DNA from: Pantoea nemavictus
GTDB lineage: Bacteria > Pseudomonadota > Gammaproteobacteria > Enterobacterales > Enterobacteriaceae
Length of the DNA: 64,000 bases
Reading direction: 5' to 3'
NCBI RefSeq assembly: GCF_037479095.1
Contig: NZ_JBBGZW010000001.1
Coordinates: forward strand, 1,798,001 to 1,862,000
Shown here piece after piece: positions 36,182-46,130 of this stretch. The notes below the pieces were generated by a model. It did not search any database and had not been told where the DNA came from. It was given only the letters and a program-made list of their open reading frames with translations. Position numbers and translations under genes: made by a program. The stretch's first letter is position 1, and every line of letters starts with the position of its first letter.

Positions 36182-36598
36182 GTTCCCCTCCCGGCTGGAG
36201 CCGCAACGACGTCGAACGCAGCGGGGAATTGCTGTAGACGCCGCACGGGAAATAAACCAGCCACTGAATGATTCCGATTGCATTGTTGTTATGCGAACCT
36301 GAGTGCGCGACTCATACGGCAGTGGCACTTATTTTCAGTGTAGGAGATCTGTTCAATTTTTTTCCAGCGATGATTTTCGTTCGGGGCGAGTGAAAAAGCC
36401 GATAACGCTTGATCTTCCTCACAAGCGGACTTTCGCTTGCAGCATTTGTTAACAACTCTGGCTATACTCAGGGCATAACAAAAACCGCCTGCAAGGCTGA
36501 AATAGTGGTTGGTGGCGCTTCATCGCCGTCTCGCGCAAAGGAACCGCCTACCGTGAAAGCAGGAAGATTGCCCCGAATCTTGAGAAAGGAGTTTTATC
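36182..36598. other. 417-base divergent control region of uspB and uspA
   Basis: No gene seen. A CTATACT hexamer region at 36462-36468 could be the uspA -10 (or a sigma-S type -10), but no well-spaced -35 stands out; it would give a leader of about 125 nt. The last 20 bases hold the strong uspA Shine-Dalgarno AAGGAG (36586-36591). Confidence 0.45.
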
Positions 36599-37036
36599 AT
36601 GGCTTATAAACACATCCTGATTGCAGTAGACCTTTCCCCCGAAAGCCAGTTGCTGGTTGATAAAGCCGTTTCGCTGGCCCGCCCTTACGACGCGAAAATC
36701 TCGCTGATCCACGTTGATGTGAACTATTCAGACCTCTACACCGGGCTGATTGACGTTAATCTGGGTGACATGCAGAAGCGTATTTCTGAAGAGACGCACA
36801 CCGCGCTGAAAGAGCTTTCGATCAATGCCGGCTATCCGATCAGTGAAACCCTGAGTGGCAGCGGCGATCTCGGCCAGGTGCTGGTGGATGCGATTAAGAA
36901 ATATGACGTGGATTTGGTGGTATGTGGCCACCATCAGGACTTCTGGAGCAAGCTGATGTCCTCAGCACGCCAGTTGATTAATACCGTGCATATCGACATG
37001 TTAATCGTGCCGCTGCGCGATGAAGATGAAGAATAA
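36599..37036 (+). CDS. uspA: Universal stress protein A
   Basis: A 145-residue cytoplasmic Usp-fold protein almost identical in layout to E. coli UspA ([41 protein letters not shown]). It is made on growth arrest and supports survival under many stresses. The UspA subclass lacks the ATP-binding G-2x-G-9x-G(S/T) motif, and that is the case here. AAGGAG lies seven bases before the ATG. Two hairpins follow the stop. Confidence 0.97.
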   Translation: MAYKHILIAVDLSPESQLLVDKAVSLARPYDAKISLIHVDVNYSDLYTGLIDVNLGDMQKRISEETHTALKELSINAGYPISETLSGSGDLGQVLVDAIKKYDVDLVVCGHHQDFWSKLMSSARQLINTVHIDMLIVPLRDEDEE

Positions 37037-37040
37037 TTGA

Positions 37041-37066
37041 TCAGGTCAGCGTGAATGCTGACCTGA
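37041..37066 (+). terminator. Hairpin directly after uspA
   Basis: TCAGGTCAGC and GCTGACCTGA form a perfect 10-bp stem around GTGAAT. No T-run follows; it may assist the terminator at 37077 or protect the 3' end. Confidence 0.5.
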
Positions 37067-37072
37067 CAATTC

Positions 37073-37101
37073 GTAGGGTCGGCATGAATGCCGACCTTTT
37101 T
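37073..37101 (+). terminator. Terminator made from a GTAG palindrome after uspA
   Basis: GTAGG leads into GGTCGGCAT and ATGCCGACC, a 9-bp stem with a GA centre (37077-37096), followed by five T. It belongs to the GTAG palindrome family yet has a proper T-tract, so it works as a terminator. Confidence 0.75.
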
Positions 37102-37115
37102 CATGCCCGCACGAC

Positions 37116-37865
37116 CTACGCCAGCGGCGGATAAATATCAAAACGATGGCTTTTAGTCACCACCGCATCTTGTGTCACCACGCCCGCTAGCGGCGGCGCG
37201 TAGTCCGGACGCTTCACCACGATACGCTTCTTCGCCAGTCGGCGCGCCGGTTCCAGCAGCGCATCGGCATCTTGATCGGGCCCCACCAGCGACTGAAACA
37301 CGCGCATCTCTTTCTTTACCATCGCGCTTTTCTGCCGATGCGGATACATCGGATCGAGATACACCACATCCGGTGCGGGAGTGATCTCGCTCAGTGCCTG
37401 TTGGCTAACGACATGCAGTAGCGTAAGGCGATCGCGCAGCCAGCCGCCAATCTCTGCATCCTCGTAGCCACGACGCAAACCATCCTCCAGCAACGCCGCC
37501 ACCACCGGATGCCGCTCTAGCATACGCACACGACAACCGAGCGCCGCCAGCACAAAGGCATCGCGCCCTAATCCGGCCGTCGCATCAATCACCTCAGGCA
37601 GATAACCACTTTTGATGCCGACTGCTTTCGCCACTGCTTCGCCGCGACCGCCACCAAACTTACGCCGATGCGCCATCGCACCCGACACGAAATCCACAAA
37701 GATGCCGCCCAGTTTCGGCTCATCCAGCTTACGCAGTTCAAGGTGCTCCGGCGTTAACACCAGCGCCATGGTCGCCTGAACGTCCTGCTGCAGGCCCCAG
37801 CGCTCAGCCAAATGTAATAAGGCGCCGTCTCCGGCGCCTGATTCATCGATTAAACCAATTTTCAC
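37116..37865 (-). CDS. rsmJ: 16S rRNA (guanine1516-N2)-methyltransferase
   Basis: A 249-residue SAM-dependent methyltransferase that modifies G1516 of 16S rRNA. The SAM-binding motif is [18 protein letters not shown] and the catalytic motif [11 protein letters not shown]; both are typical of RsmJ (YhiQ). It starts 8 nt after the prlC stop on the same strand, as in E. coli, and shares its transcript. Confidence 0.95.
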   Translation of the reverse strand: MKIGLIDESGAGDGALLHLAERWGLQQDVQATMALVLTPEHLELRKLDEPKLGGIFVDFVSGAMAHRRKFGGGRGEAVAKAVGIKSGYLPEVIDATAGLGRDAFVLAALGCRVRMLERHPVVAALLEDGLRRGYEDAEIGGWLRDRLTLLHVVSQQALSEITPAPDVVYLDPMYPHRQKSAMVKKEMRVFQSLVGPDQDADALLEPARRLAKKRIVVKRPDYAPPLAGVVTQDAVVTKSHRFDIYPPLA

Positions 37866-37873
37866 AAGCCGGC

Positions 37874-39916
37874 TTATCCCTGAATTCCGTAGTGTTCCAG
37901 CATCGCATCGAGCTGTGGTTCACGGCCACGGAAGCGTTTGAACAGCTCCATTGGCTCTTCAGAACCGCCACGCGTCAGGATGTTGTCGAGGAACGACTGA
38001 CCAGTCTGACGGTTGAAAATGCCCTCTTCTTCGAAGCGCGAATAGGCATCGGCAGCCAGCACATCGGCCCACAGATAGCTGTAGTAACCCGCCGCATAAC
38101 CGCCGGCGAACACGTGGCTGAAGGCGTGCGGGAAGCGGCCCCACTCCGGGCTTGGCACCACGGCAACCTGCTTCTTCACTTCTCGCAGGGTTTCGAGGAT
38201 TTGCGCGCCTTTCGCCGGATCGAACTCGGTATGCAAACGGAAATCGAACAGGCCGAACTCCAGCTGACGCAGGATAAACAGCGCCGCCTGATAGTTTTTC
38301 GCCGCCAGCATTTTATCCAGCAGCTCCTTCGGCAGCGGTTCGCCGGTTTCATAGTGGCCGGAGATAAACGCCAGCGCTTCCGGCTCCCAGCACCAATTCT
38401 CCATAAACTGGCTCGGCAGCTCCACGGCATCCCACGGCACACCGCTGATACCGGATACGCCCGGCGTTTCGATGCGCGTCAGCATGTGATGCAGACCGTG
38501 ACCAAATTCGTGGAACAGCGTGATCACTTCATCATGCGTGAACAGCGCCGGTTTGCCCTGCAGCGGACGGTTGAAGTTACAGGTAAGATACGCCACCGGC
38601 TTCTGCAGGCTGCCATCGGCTTTACGCATCTGCCCCACACAATCGTCCATCCACGCACCGCCGCGCTTGTGTTCGCGCGCATACAGGTCGAGATAGAAGC
38701 TGCCGCGCAGTTCGCCGCTTTCGTCGAACAGGTCGAAGAAGCGTACGTCCGGATGGTAAACATCCACGTCTTTGCGCTCTTTGGCAGTAATGCCGTAGAT
38801 GCGTTTTACCACCTCAAACAGGCCACTTACCGCGCGCGCTTCCGGGAAGTACGGGCGCAGCTGCTCATCGCTGATGGTGTAGAGATGCTGTTTCTGCTTT
38901 TCGCCGTAGTAGGTCAAATCCCACGGATTCATCTCGTCGACGCCGAACTCTTTTTTGGCGAAGGCGCGCAGCTGAGCCAGCTCTTTTTCGCCCTGCGGAC
39001 GCGCACGTTTCGCCAGATCGGTGAGGAACTCAATAACCTGCGCCGGATTTTCCGCCATTTTAGTGGCCAGCGATTTGTCAGCGTAGGAGTCGAAGCCCAG
39101 CAGCTGAGCCAGTTCGTGGCGCAGCGCCAGCTCTTCCGCCATCACCGGACCATTGTCCCATTTGCCGGCATTCGGGCCCTGCTCGGACGCACGCGTTGAA
39201 TAGGCGCGATACAGCTCTTCACGCAGCGCGGCGTTATCGCAATAGGTCATGACCGGCAGATAGCTTGGGATATCCAGCGTCAGCAGCCAGCCCTGTTGCT
39301 CTTTGGCTTCGGCCTGCGCTTTGGCTGCGGCCAGCGCGCTCTCCGGCATGCCCGCCAGATCGGCTTCATCGGTCACCAGCTTGCTCCAGCCCATGGTGGC
39401 ATCAAGCACGTTGTTGCTATACGTCGAGCCCAGCTCAGACAGACGCGCAGCGATTTCGCCATAGCGCTTCTGTTTCGCTTTATCGAGGCCGATACCGGAC
39501 AACTCGAAATCACGCAGGCTGTTATCCACCGCTTTCTGCTGCGCAGTATCGAGGCCCGCGTAGCTATCGCCCTCTTTCAGGTTGCGATATGCCTGATACA
39601 AACCTTCGTGCTGGCCAACCCAGGTGCTGTACTCGGAGAGCAGCGGCAGCGTTTGCTCGTAAGCTTCACGCAGTTCCGGGCTATTTTTCACTGAATTGAG
39701 GTGGCTGACCGGCGAGAACAGGCGACCTAAGCGATCGTCCACTTCAGCCAGCGGCTGAACCAGATTATCCCATGTGTAGGGCGCGCCTTGCGCCACTACG
39801 CGTTCCACCGCTGCGCGGCAGTCGTTCAGCGCTTCGGTAACCGCTGGAACCACATGTTCAGGTTTGATGGCAGAAAACGGCGGAAGCGAAAAAGGCGTGA
39901 GTAACGGATTGGTCAT
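37874..39916 (-). CDS. prlC: Oligopeptidase A
   Basis: A cytosolic zinc metallopeptidase of family M3 that degrades short peptides, including cleaved signal peptides. 680 residues from the ATG at 39916 (AAAGGA eight bases upstream), the exact E. coli length; the frame opens 93 nt earlier without support. The zinc site HEFGH is at 469-473, followed by the third ligand region in [12 protein letters not shown]. First gene of the prlC-rsmJ unit. In E. coli it is a heat-shock gene; I do not see a convincing sigma-32 promoter here. Confidence 0.96.
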   Translation of the reverse strand: MTNPLLTPFSLPPFSAIKPEHVVPAVTEALNDCRAAVERVVAQGAPYTWDNLVQPLAEVDDRLGRLFSPVSHLNSVKNSPELREAYEQTLPLLSEYSTWVGQHEGLYQAYRNLKEGDSYAGLDTAQQKAVDNSLRDFELSGIGLDKAKQKRYGEIAARLSELGSTYSNNVLDATMGWSKLVTDEADLAGMPESALAAAKAQAEAKEQQGWLLTLDIPSYLPVMTYCDNAALREELYRAYSTRASEQGPNAGKWDNGPVMAEELALRHELAQLLGFDSYADKSLATKMAENPAQVIEFLTDLAKRARPQGEKELAQLRAFAKKEFGVDEMNPWDLTYYGEKQKQHLYTISDEQLRPYFPEARAVSGLFEVVKRIYGITAKERKDVDVYHPDVRFFDLFDESGELRGSFYLDLYAREHKRGGAWMDDCVGQMRKADGSLQKPVAYLTCNFNRPLQGKPALFTHDEVITLFHEFGHGLHHMLTRIETPGVSGISGVPWDAVELPSQFMENWCWEPEALAFISGHYETGEPLPKELLDKMLAAKNYQAALFILRQLEFGLFDFRLHTEFDPAKGAQILETLREVKKQVAVVPSPEWGRFPHAFSHVFAGGYAAGYYSYLWADVLAADAYSRFEEEGIFNRQTGQSFLDNILTRGGSEEPMELFKRFRGREPQLDAMLEHYGIQG

Positions 39917-40056
39917 AAGCGCAGTCCTTTCATGATGAAGTTGCGCGCGAACTCTCGCGCGACACAATTTTACTAACATGCGGCTTGATGGCATGAAAAT
40001 CAATGCCACTAAGGATGGACTAGCGAAGAAAAGCCCGCCAGAAGGCAGGCTGAAGA

Positions 40057-40947
40057 TTATTTAATCGCGAGCTGATAATGGATGACATCGTAGGGCGCCA
40101 CCCACGGCGGCAATGGTTCACGCTCAAAGATATCTTTGGCCAGCGCCCAGCCTTCCACTTCGCCCCCTTTACCGGTGAGCGACATGCCGTCATGCATCAG
40201 CGGCGGCAGATGATTATCAAAGGGCACGTTGTCATCCGCAAAATTGTTAATCACTTTGCCGCTCAAGGTGCTGACTTTTACGTTAAGTTCTACCGGCTGG
40301 TCAGGAATGAGCTTCGATTGCACCGATTTCACCGCAAACCAGTGCATACCGTTTTCTGCCCGCAGCGCCTTGCGCTTCTCTAGCTGCTGATTCAGCTGCG
40401 CATAGCCTTTGGCAATTAGCGCACCCATCCCTTTATTGATCGACGCCTGCATCGTGGCATAACGCTGCGCCATCTCTTTACTGCTTAGCGCCGAGGTGCC
40501 GGTTTTCAACTGCGTGGTTACGCCAGCGATCAACTGATCCATGCTGATGTCGAGACCGACATCTTTTACCATTTGCAGCTGCGCGACGGCATTGCTGGCG
40601 ATGGATTGGCCCAGCGTATAGCCATCACGTTCGGCATCACTTTGCGGTGCCGCGATCGTGCTGGCGTCACTCCTGGTCTGCCTGGCCGCCAATTGCTTTT
40701 CCAGCTCGCTGATGCGGGCGCGCAATTGCTTCACTTCTTTCTGATCGGCTGCATGGACGACAGGCCTGTCGACCGGTTTTGCTACCGGCGGTAACTGCGG
40801 TTTTGGCTTTTGGACTGGTACAGGAGGCAGCGTGCGTGCGGCATCGCCAAAGGCGTGCAGCATCTCCTCTTCAGAAGCCGCGCAAGCCAGCGCCGGGGAT
40901 AATAGTGCGGTGATGAAAAGGACAACGGGCAGATGACGCTGTGTCAT
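40057..40947 (-). CDS. Exported protein with FKBP N-terminal-like domain and degenerate C-terminal FKBP-like region
   Basis: A 296-residue periplasmic or membrane-anchored protein with a signal peptide (LPVVLFITALLSPALACAA). A Pro-rich stretch (about 38-65) and a coiled coil (KEVKQLRARISELEKQLAA) precede a helical dimerisation domain like that of FkpA/Mip (DGYTLGQSIASNAVAQLQMV, ISMDQLIAGVTTQLKTG). The last 90 residues keep only traces of an FKBP fold (EVEGWALAKDIF, ending YDVIHYQLAI), without a clear PPIase active site. ATG at 40947 has AGGAG upstream. Chaperone-like activity is a guess. The terminator at 40978 separates it from the lipoprotein gene. Confidence 0.65.
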   Translation of the reverse strand: MTQRHLPVVLFITALLSPALACAASEEEMLHAFGDAARTLPPVPVQKPKPQLPPVAKPVDRPVVHAADQKEVKQLRARISELEKQLAARQTRSDASTIAAPQSDAERDGYTLGQSIASNAVAQLQMVKDVGLDISMDQLIAGVTTQLKTGTSALSSKEMAQRYATMQASINKGMGALIAKGYAQLNQQLEKRKALRAENGMHWFAVKSVQSKLIPDQPVELNVKVSTLSGKVINNFADDNVPFDNHLPPLMHDGMSLTGKGGEVEGWALAKDIFEREPLPPWVAPYDVIHYQLAIK

Positions 40948-40977
40948 CACAATCTCCTGGGGCAGCCTTAAGAACAC

Positions 40978-41016
40978 AAAAGGCTTCATCTCTATTGATA
41001 AAATAGAGATGAAGCC
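40978..41016 (-). terminator. Terminator after the small lipoprotein gene
   Basis: On the minus strand GGCTTCATCTCTATT and AATAGAGATGAAGCC form a perfect 15-bp stem (41016-40982) with a 5-nt loop, followed by TTTT. The lipoprotein gene ends 58 nt before it. Confidence 0.85.
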
Positions 41017-41024
41017 CATCCTGC

Positions 41025-41046
41025 GCGCGAAATATCGCGCTGCTAC
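41025..41046 (-). repeat. Single degenerate GTAG palindrome
   Basis: GCGCGAAATATCGCGC followed by TGCTAC: the GTAG-family layout in reverse orientation with one changed base in the head. It lies between the lipoprotein gene and its terminator. Confidence 0.5.
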
Positions 41047-41074
41047 TTCGCGGGTATGATTAAGAACGCGCGTG

Positions 41075-41524
41075 TTAACCGGCCTGGCGAATAATCAGCT
41101 GTGACAGACGAGTCTTAATACGGAAACACAACTCACGAATCTGGAACTGATAACGTGGCATCACTAAATCGTTAATATCCGCGCCAATTGAATCTTTAAT
41201 TTGCAGATATTTATTGGTCTGGGCGCCGATTTTCTGGAATTCGGCTTGATAGCTGTCATACGAGGCCTGGCTATAAAGGCGCATCGCGTCGAGCTCTTTG
41301 CGGCACTGCTGAATGTTGCTGGCACGGTCATCACTAAATGAGGCGCTTGCTGGCTGAGCCGGTGCGGAAGCCACAAAAGGAGTACCTTGCTGCTCTGGCG
41401 CATTTTGCGCAGCAGGCTGCTCGTCCGCAGTTGGCGGTGTGACCAAACTATGAACGGGTTGTTGTTTCGCGCAGCCCGTCAGTACCAACAGGCTTGCCAC
41501 CGCGATACCAGTCATTTTTTTCAT
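41075..41524 (-). CDS. Small lipoprotein of unknown function
   Basis: A 149-residue predicted lipoprotein: signal peptide with lipobox LVLTGC, giving Cys18 as the acylated residue. A Pro/Ala/Gln-rich linker (about 25-60) leads to a helical C-terminal domain with two further cysteines, in IQQCRKELDAMR and IRELCFRIKTRL. No Asp follows the acylated Cys (it is Ala-Lys), so outer-membrane sorting is likely. The ATG at 41524 is preferred over a GTG 9 nt upstream. Not recognised beyond this. Confidence 0.72.
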   Translation of the reverse strand: MKKMTGIAVASLLVLTGCAKQQPVHSLVTPPTADEQPAAQNAPEQQGTPFVASAPAQPASASFSDDRASNIQQCRKELDAMRLYSQASYDSYQAEFQKIGAQTNKYLQIKDSIGADINDLVMPRYQFQIRELCFRIKTRLSQLIIRQAG

Positions 41525-41548
41525 TATTTTCACCAGGAGTTGTTAGAG

Positions 41549-41644
41549 ATGCTTGAAGCAAAAAATTATACGGCCTTAACCGGAAAGTTTCCTGCCAGAC
41601 TCTCTGGCATTTGGCTTATGACCGCTTGGTTTAGCGCAAACTAA
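41549..41644 (+). CDS. Possible 31-residue small protein
   Basis: Short ORF (MLEAKNYTALTG, then a hydrophobic end ARLSGIWLMTAWFSAN) with a good Shine-Dalgarno, AGGAG at 41535-41539, nine bases before the ATG. It is divergent from the lipoprotein gene and overlaps its presumed promoter region, so the match could be chance. The rest of this gap, to 41854, holds only a TATAAT (41793-41798) that may serve rlmJ. Confidence 0.3.
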   Translation: MLEAKNYTALTGKFPARLSGIWLMTAWFSAN

Positions 41645-41854
41645 CTTACTTAATCTATGGATGAAATTCGAGTAAGGAATTTTCCTTAGGAATATTCGCT
41701 GATAACCAGGCAAGTCGCAACCCGCTATAGCGACGCTTTGTCGCAAAACTTAAGCGTCTCGCAAAACGTCAGCAATTTTTACCCAGCACGGCTATAATCG
41801 CGCCACACACGATGTATTGACTCCCTTTGATCCAACCGCGGACCCCTCTCTTTT

Positions 41855-42697
41855 ATGCTGAGTTATCGCCACAGTTTTCATGCCGGCAACCATGCCGACG
41901 TGCTGAAACACACCGTTGAAAGCCTGATCCTCACCGCCCTGATGGAGAAGGAGAAACCTTTCCTCTATCTGGATACCCATGCCGGTGCCGGACGTTACCT
42001 GCTGAGCGGTGAGCACGCCGAGCGTACCGGTGAATATCTGGAAGGCATCGGCCGTATCTGGCAGCAGCCGGATGTGCCTGAGCTGCTGAAGCCGTATCTT
42101 TCGGCGGTGCGTAATCTCAACCCACACGGCACCTTAAAGTATTATCCCGGTTCACCGTTGATTGCCCGCTTCCTGCTGCGTGAAGAGGACAAGATGGAGC
42201 TGACCGAGCTGCACTCCAGCGATTATCCGTTGCTGCGCACCGAGTTCAGCAAAGATTCGCGCGCGCGCGTGGCGCGTGGCGATGGCTACCAGCAGCTGAA
42301 AGCCAAGCTGCCGCCGCTGAGCCGTCGCGGTCTGATTCTGATCGATCCGCCATATGAGATGAAAAGCGATTATCAGGATGTGGTGAAAGGCATTCAGGAA
42401 GGCCACAAGCGCTTCGCCACCGGCGTGTTCGCGCTGTGGTATCCGGTGGTAATGCGTCAGCAGATCAAGCACATGGTTAAAGATCTGCAGGCCACTAATA
42501 TCCGCAACATTCTGCAGATTGAGCTGGCGGTACGTCCGGACAGCGATCAGCGCGGCATGACCGCCTCCGGCATGATCGTCATTAATCCGCCGTGGAAGCT
42601 CAAAGCGCAGATGGAAGAGCTGCTGCCGTGGCTACATCAGAAGCTGGTGCCAGCCGGCACCGGTCACTTCAGCGTCACGCAGATCGTGCCAGAGTAA
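41855..42697 (+). CDS. rlmJ: 23S rRNA (adenine2030-N6)-methyltransferase
   Basis: Methylates A2030 of 23S rRNA. 280 residues, the E. coli RlmJ (YhiR) length, with the N-terminal YRHSFHAGNHADVLKH, SAM-binding LDTHAGAGRY and catalytic DPPYE in LILIDPPYEMKSDY. It lies upstream of the CPBP gene (39 nt) with which it may be co-transcribed. Its place between prlC and gor is the E. coli order. Confidence 0.96.
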   Translation: MLSYRHSFHAGNHADVLKHTVESLILTALMEKEKPFLYLDTHAGAGRYLLSGEHAERTGEYLEGIGRIWQQPDVPELLKPYLSAVRNLNPHGTLKYYPGSPLIARFLLREEDKMELTELHSSDYPLLRTEFSKDSRARVARGDGYQQLKAKLPPLSRRGLILIDPPYEMKSDYQDVVKGIQEGHKRFATGVFALWYPVVMRQQIKHMVKDLQATNIRNILQIELAVRPDSDQRGMTASGMIVINPPWKLKAQMEELLPWLHQKLVPAGTGHFSVTQIVPE

Positions 42698-42736
42698 GTT
42701 CGCTCACGGCGCTGCCAGCCAAATAGGATAATTATC

Positions 42737-43549
42737 ATGTGGATCATTCTGGCTGGCGCGCTCGCTGTGCTGTCGCCCGCCAAACGTTTTTCGGTACTGC
42801 TGCTCACGCTGGCCACGATTCTCGGCCTGTTTCAGGATGTGCTGGATTGGCCGGCGATGCTGCTGCTCGGTGCAATAGCCATTATCGCGTGGGTTCGCGT
42901 CGAAAACAGCGCGCGCTGGATTCAGCTGGTCAGTGAAGCCGCGCTGGTCGCTATCGCCATTGGCCTGTTTATGCATTTCTTCCCAGGCTTCAAAAATCCG
43001 CGCCAGGTTGAAGATGTGCAGGCCGGGCCGCTCAGCCTGCCGTTCAGCTTCTCCTACAACTTCGATAAAGCGCTGATTCCGTTTGTGTTGCTCATCTGCT
43101 TGCCGCAGCTGTTTCGCACCAAGGCCGCTCCGCCGCGTTACAAAATTTTGTGGCTGGCGCTGCTGGCTGCGATTCCGCTGCTGCTCTACGTGGCGGTGCA
43201 GTTAGGTGGTTTGGCCGTTGAGCCGCACTGGCCGGAGTGGCTGGGCAGTTTTATGCTGGCGAACCTGTTCTTCGTTTCACTGGCGGAAGAAGCGTTCTTT
43301 CGCGGCTATCTGCAGCAGCGCCTGCGCCAGCACATCGGCGCCGGGGCGGCACTGCTGCTGACGTCGCTGCTGTTTGGTTTAGCGCATTTTCCCGGCGGGC
43401 CGCTGCTGATGATCTTCGCCACGCTGGCCGGGCTGATTTACGGTCTGGCGTGGCACTGGAGTGGACGCCTGTGGGTTGCCACCGGCATGCATTTCATTTT
43501 CAACATGACGCACCTGCTGTTCTTCACCTATCCGGCGCTACAGCACTAA
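42737..43549 (+). CDS. CPBP family intramembrane glutamic endopeptidase
   Basis: A 270-residue polytopic membrane protein of the CPBP (Abi, CAAX protease) family. Motif 1 is EExxxR (Glu184-Glu185, Arg189, in [14 protein letters not shown]), motif 2 is [11 protein letters not shown] and motif 3 is [10 protein letters not shown], so all expected catalytic residues are present. About seven helices are predicted. Bacterial members are linked to self-immunity to bacteriocins or to membrane proteolysis; no bacteriocin gene is near. It starts 39 nt after rlmJ and its stop overlaps that of the convergent rnz by 4 nt. Confidence 0.85.
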   Translation: MWIILAGALAVLSPAKRFSVLLLTLATILGLFQDVLDWPAMLLLGAIAIIAWVRVENSARWIQLVSEAALVAIAIGLFMHFFPGFKNPRQVEDVQAGPLSLPFSFSYNFDKALIPFVLLICLPQLFRTKAAPPRYKILWLALLAAIPLLLYVAVQLGGLAVEPHWPEWLGSFMLANLFFVSLAEEAFFRGYLQQRLRQHIGAGAALLLTSLLFGLAHFPGGPLLMIFATLAGLIYGLAWHWSGRLWVATGMHFIFNMTHLLFFTYPALQH

Positions 43550-44457
43550 ACCTCGAACACCGCGAAATCATGTGCCAGCTCGGTCGCAGCAAACACCGAC
43601 TGGCACTCCGCCAGCAGTTTTTCCCGATCCTTCGATAAATAGCGCGAGCTGAAATGCGTGGCGATCAAGCGCTTAGCGCCTGATTGTTTGGCCACTTCGG
43701 CTGCCTGAATCGTGGTTGAGTGACCGCGCCCGTTGGCTTTCTCCTGCAGCGCCGCTTCCAGCGTGGTTTCGTGCACCATCACATCGGCATTGGCGGCCAG
43801 CTGCAGCGCAACATCGGTGGGCGCGGTGTCGCCAAATATCGCCAGCACTTTGCCTTTGGTGGCAGGCCCAAGATACTCCGCGCCGTTGATCTCCCGACCA
43901 TCCTCCAGCTGGATGCGCTTGCCTGCTTTTAAATCCTGATACCACGGACCGCGCGGTACGCCTTCTGCTTTCAAACGCGGCGCATCAAGGAAGCCCGGCT
44001 TGTCGTGCTGCTCAATGCGATAGCCAAAGCACTCAATCACATGATTCATCGGCCAGGCGGTAACACGAAACTCGCCATCATCCAGCACCAAACCGGCTTC
44101 GATTTCGACAATTTCCAGCGGATAGGAGGTGTAAGAGCCGCTTAAACTGAGCGCCGTCTCGATAAACTGGCGAATACCTGCTGGACCGTAAATGGTCATC
44201 GGTTCGGGGATGCCCGCCATCGAACGGCTGGTGAGCAATCCTGGCAGCCCGAAGATGTGGTCGCCATGCAGATGGGTGATGAAGATTTTTTCCAGCTTGC
44301 CCGGCTTGAGCGCCGAGCGCATGTATTGATGCTGCGTCGCTTCGCCGCAGTCGAACAGCCAGGTTTCACCGCGTTTCGACAGCGTCAGCGCAATCGCGGT
44401 GACATTACGTTGCAGGCTGGGCGCACCGCCGCCGGTGCCGAGAAAAGTCAGTTGCAT
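43546..44457 (-). CDS. rnz: Ribonuclease Z / RNase BN
   Basis: A metallo-beta-lactamase-fold tRNA 3'-processing endonuclease of 303 residues. Zinc motif HLHGDH ([16 protein letters not shown]), with later histidines in NHVIECFGY, the aspartate in IFGDTAPTD and histidine in ATHFSSRY. It matches E. coli ElaC (RNase BN) closely. AAGGA is seven bases from the ATG at 44457 and too close to the ATG at 44463, which decides the start. An ERIC element lies 24 nt upstream of the start, between rnz and gor. Confidence 0.93.
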   Translation of the reverse strand: MQLTFLGTGGGAPSLQRNVTAIALTLSKRGETWLFDCGEATQHQYMRSALKPGKLEKIFITHLHGDHIFGLPGLLTSRSMAGIPEPMTIYGPAGIRQFIETALSLSGSYTSYPLEIVEIEAGLVLDDGEFRVTAWPMNHVIECFGYRIEQHDKPGFLDAPRLKAEGVPRGPWYQDLKAGKRIQLEDGREINGAEYLGPATKGKVLAIFGDTAPTDVALQLAANADVMVHETTLEAALQEKANGRGHSTTIQAAEVAKQSGAKRLIATHFSSRYLSKDREKLLAECQSVFAATELAHDFAVFEV

Positions 44458-44480
44458 ATTCATTTCCTTTTGACGAGTAG

Positions 44481-44602
44481 CACCCGTCATAATTCATGTT
44501 GCAGGAAGGCGGCAAATTCTTTAGACCCAGGAGCATAGTTCACTATGTGACTGGGGTTAAAGGATGCAGCCAACGCGCCTGCGGCTTGAAGTATGGCGGG
44601 TT
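44481..44602 (+). repeat. ERIC element in the rnz-gor divergent gap
   Basis: About 122 bp with ends CACCCGTCATAATTCATG and TTGAAGTATGGCGGGTT and the core CCCAGGAGCATAGTTCACTA then TGTGACTGGGG. It is more diverged at its centre than the other two full-length copies. It must carry or adjoin the rnz promoter or leader. Confidence 0.85.
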
Positions 44603-44705
44603 TCGGGATTCAACCCTATTACATTTATAGGTGCAATCTTTGCGCGCCTCACGCCTCAAGCGTTAAACTCTATGCCAATTTTCTTCCAACAGATGGACAT
44701 AACGG

Positions 44706-46058
44706 ATGACCAGACATTTTGACTACCTCGCCATCGGCGGCGGCAGCGGCGGTATCGCCTCGATTAACCGCGCTGCGATGCACGGCCAGAAATGCGCGCT
44801 GATTGAAGCCAAAGAGCTGGGCGGCACCTGCGTCAACGTCGGCTGCGTACCGAAAAAGGTGATGTGGCACGCGGCGCAAATCGCTGAAGCGATTCATCTT
44901 TATGGACCGGATTATGGCTTCGATACCACGGTAAACCGCTTTGACTGGTCAATTCTGGTGAAAAATCGTAGCGCCTACATCGATCGCATTCACAGCTCGT
45001 ATGACAACGTGCTGGGCAAAAATAAGGTGGAAGTGATCAAAGGCTTCGCGCGCTTTATCGATGCCAATACCGTGGAAGTCAACGGTAAAACACTCACCGC
45101 CGACCACATCCTGATCGCCACCGGCGGTCGTCCAAGCCACCCAGACGTACCGGGCGCGGAGTACGGTATCGACTCAGACGGCTTCTTCGAGCTGGATGCG
45201 TTGCCAAAGCGCGTGGCGGTGGTGGGTGCAGGTTACATCGCGGTAGAACTGGCCGGCGTGGTTAATGCGCTGGGCGCAGAAACGCACCTGTTCGTGCGTA
45301 AGCATGCGCCGCTGCGCAGCTTCGATCCGCTGATCGTCGATACGCTGGTAGAAGTGATGCAGGCGGAAGGGCCAACGCTGCACACCGAATCGATTCCGAA
45401 AGCCGTGATTAAAAACGCTGACGGCAGCCTGACGCTGCAGCTGGAGAGCGGCCACGAGCAAACCGTGGATTGCCTGGTGTGGGCGATTGGCCGTGAACCG
45501 GCGACCGATAACCTCAATCTGGCGGCAACCGGCGTTAAGCTGAATGAAAAAGGCTATATCAGCGTCGATAAATTCCAGAACACCAATGTGCAAGGCATTT
45601 ATGCGGTAGGTGATAACACCGGCGCGGTTGAGCTCACGCCAGTCGCGGTAGCGGCCGGTCGTCGTCTCTCCGAGCGTCTGTTTAACAACAAGCCGGACGA
45701 GCATCTGGATTTCAGCAACGTGCCCACCGTGGTGTTCAGCCATCCGCCGATTGGCACCGTTGGCCTGAGCGAACCGCAGGCGCGCGAGCAGTACGGCGAC
45801 GATCAGGTGAAAGTGTACACCTCCTCCTTCACCGCGATGTACACCGCGGTAACGCAACATCGCCAGCCGTGTCGCATGAAGCTGGTGTGCGTCGGTCCGG
45901 AAGAGAAGATTGTCGGCATCCACGGTATCGGCAACGGTATGGATGAAATGCTGCAAGGCTTCGCGGTGGCGCTAAAAATGGGCGCAACCAAAAAAGACTT
46001 CGATAACACCGTGGCGATCCACCCCACCGCGGCCGAAGAATTTGTGACGATGCGTTAA
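44706..46058 (+). CDS. gor: Glutathione-disulfide reductase
   Basis: NADPH-dependent reductase that keeps glutathione reduced. 450 residues as in E. coli Gor. FAD-binding GGGSGG at 11-16, redox-active Cys42 and Cys47 ([13 protein letters not shown]), NADPH-binding [13 protein letters not shown], and the C-terminal active-site His439 in [13 protein letters not shown]. Follows rlmJ in the conserved block, here with CPBP and rnz genes inserted between. A 13-bp stem hairpin lies downstream. Confidence 0.97.
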   Translation: MTRHFDYLAIGGGSGGIASINRAAMHGQKCALIEAKELGGTCVNVGCVPKKVMWHAAQIAEAIHLYGPDYGFDTTVNRFDWSILVKNRSAYIDRIHSSYDNVLGKNKVEVIKGFARFIDANTVEVNGKTLTADHILIATGGRPSHPDVPGAEYGIDSDGFFELDALPKRVAVVGAGYIAVELAGVVNALGAETHLFVRKHAPLRSFDPLIVDTLVEVMQAEGPTLHTESIPKAVIKNADGSLTLQLESGHEQTVDCLVWAIGREPATDNLNLAATGVKLNEKGYISVDKFQNTNVQGIYAVGDNTGAVELTPVAVAAGRRLSERLFNNKPDEHLDFSNVPTVVFSHPPIGTVGLSEPQAREQYGDDQVKVYTSSFTAMYTAVTQHRQPCRMKLVCVGPEEKIVGIHGIGNGMDEMLQGFAVALKMGATKKDFDNTVAIHPTAAEEFVTMR

Positions 46059-46094
46059 TATCGGTTTGATTAATAAACCGCTAATCTCGTAAAT

Positions 46095-46124
46095 AACATC
46101 AGGATGCTTATGCATCCTGATGTT
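46095..46124. terminator. Hairpin between gor and dinD
   Basis: AACATCAGGATGC and GCATCCTGATGTT form a perfect 13-bp stem with a TTAT loop between two convergent genes. Flanks are AT-rich but lack a long T-run, so it probably works in both directions with moderate efficiency. Confidence 0.7.
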
Positions 46125-46130
46125 GATTTA

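Noticed and set aside
37892..39199. A 435-codon open frame on the plus strand opposite prlC
   Set aside because: It lies wholly antisense to the highly conserved prlC, shows no recognisable family and has no ribosome site. Long antisense frames are expected in GC-rich DNA; the same applies to those opposite gor (45174-45956), iolC (689-1276) and hemB (21527-22441).
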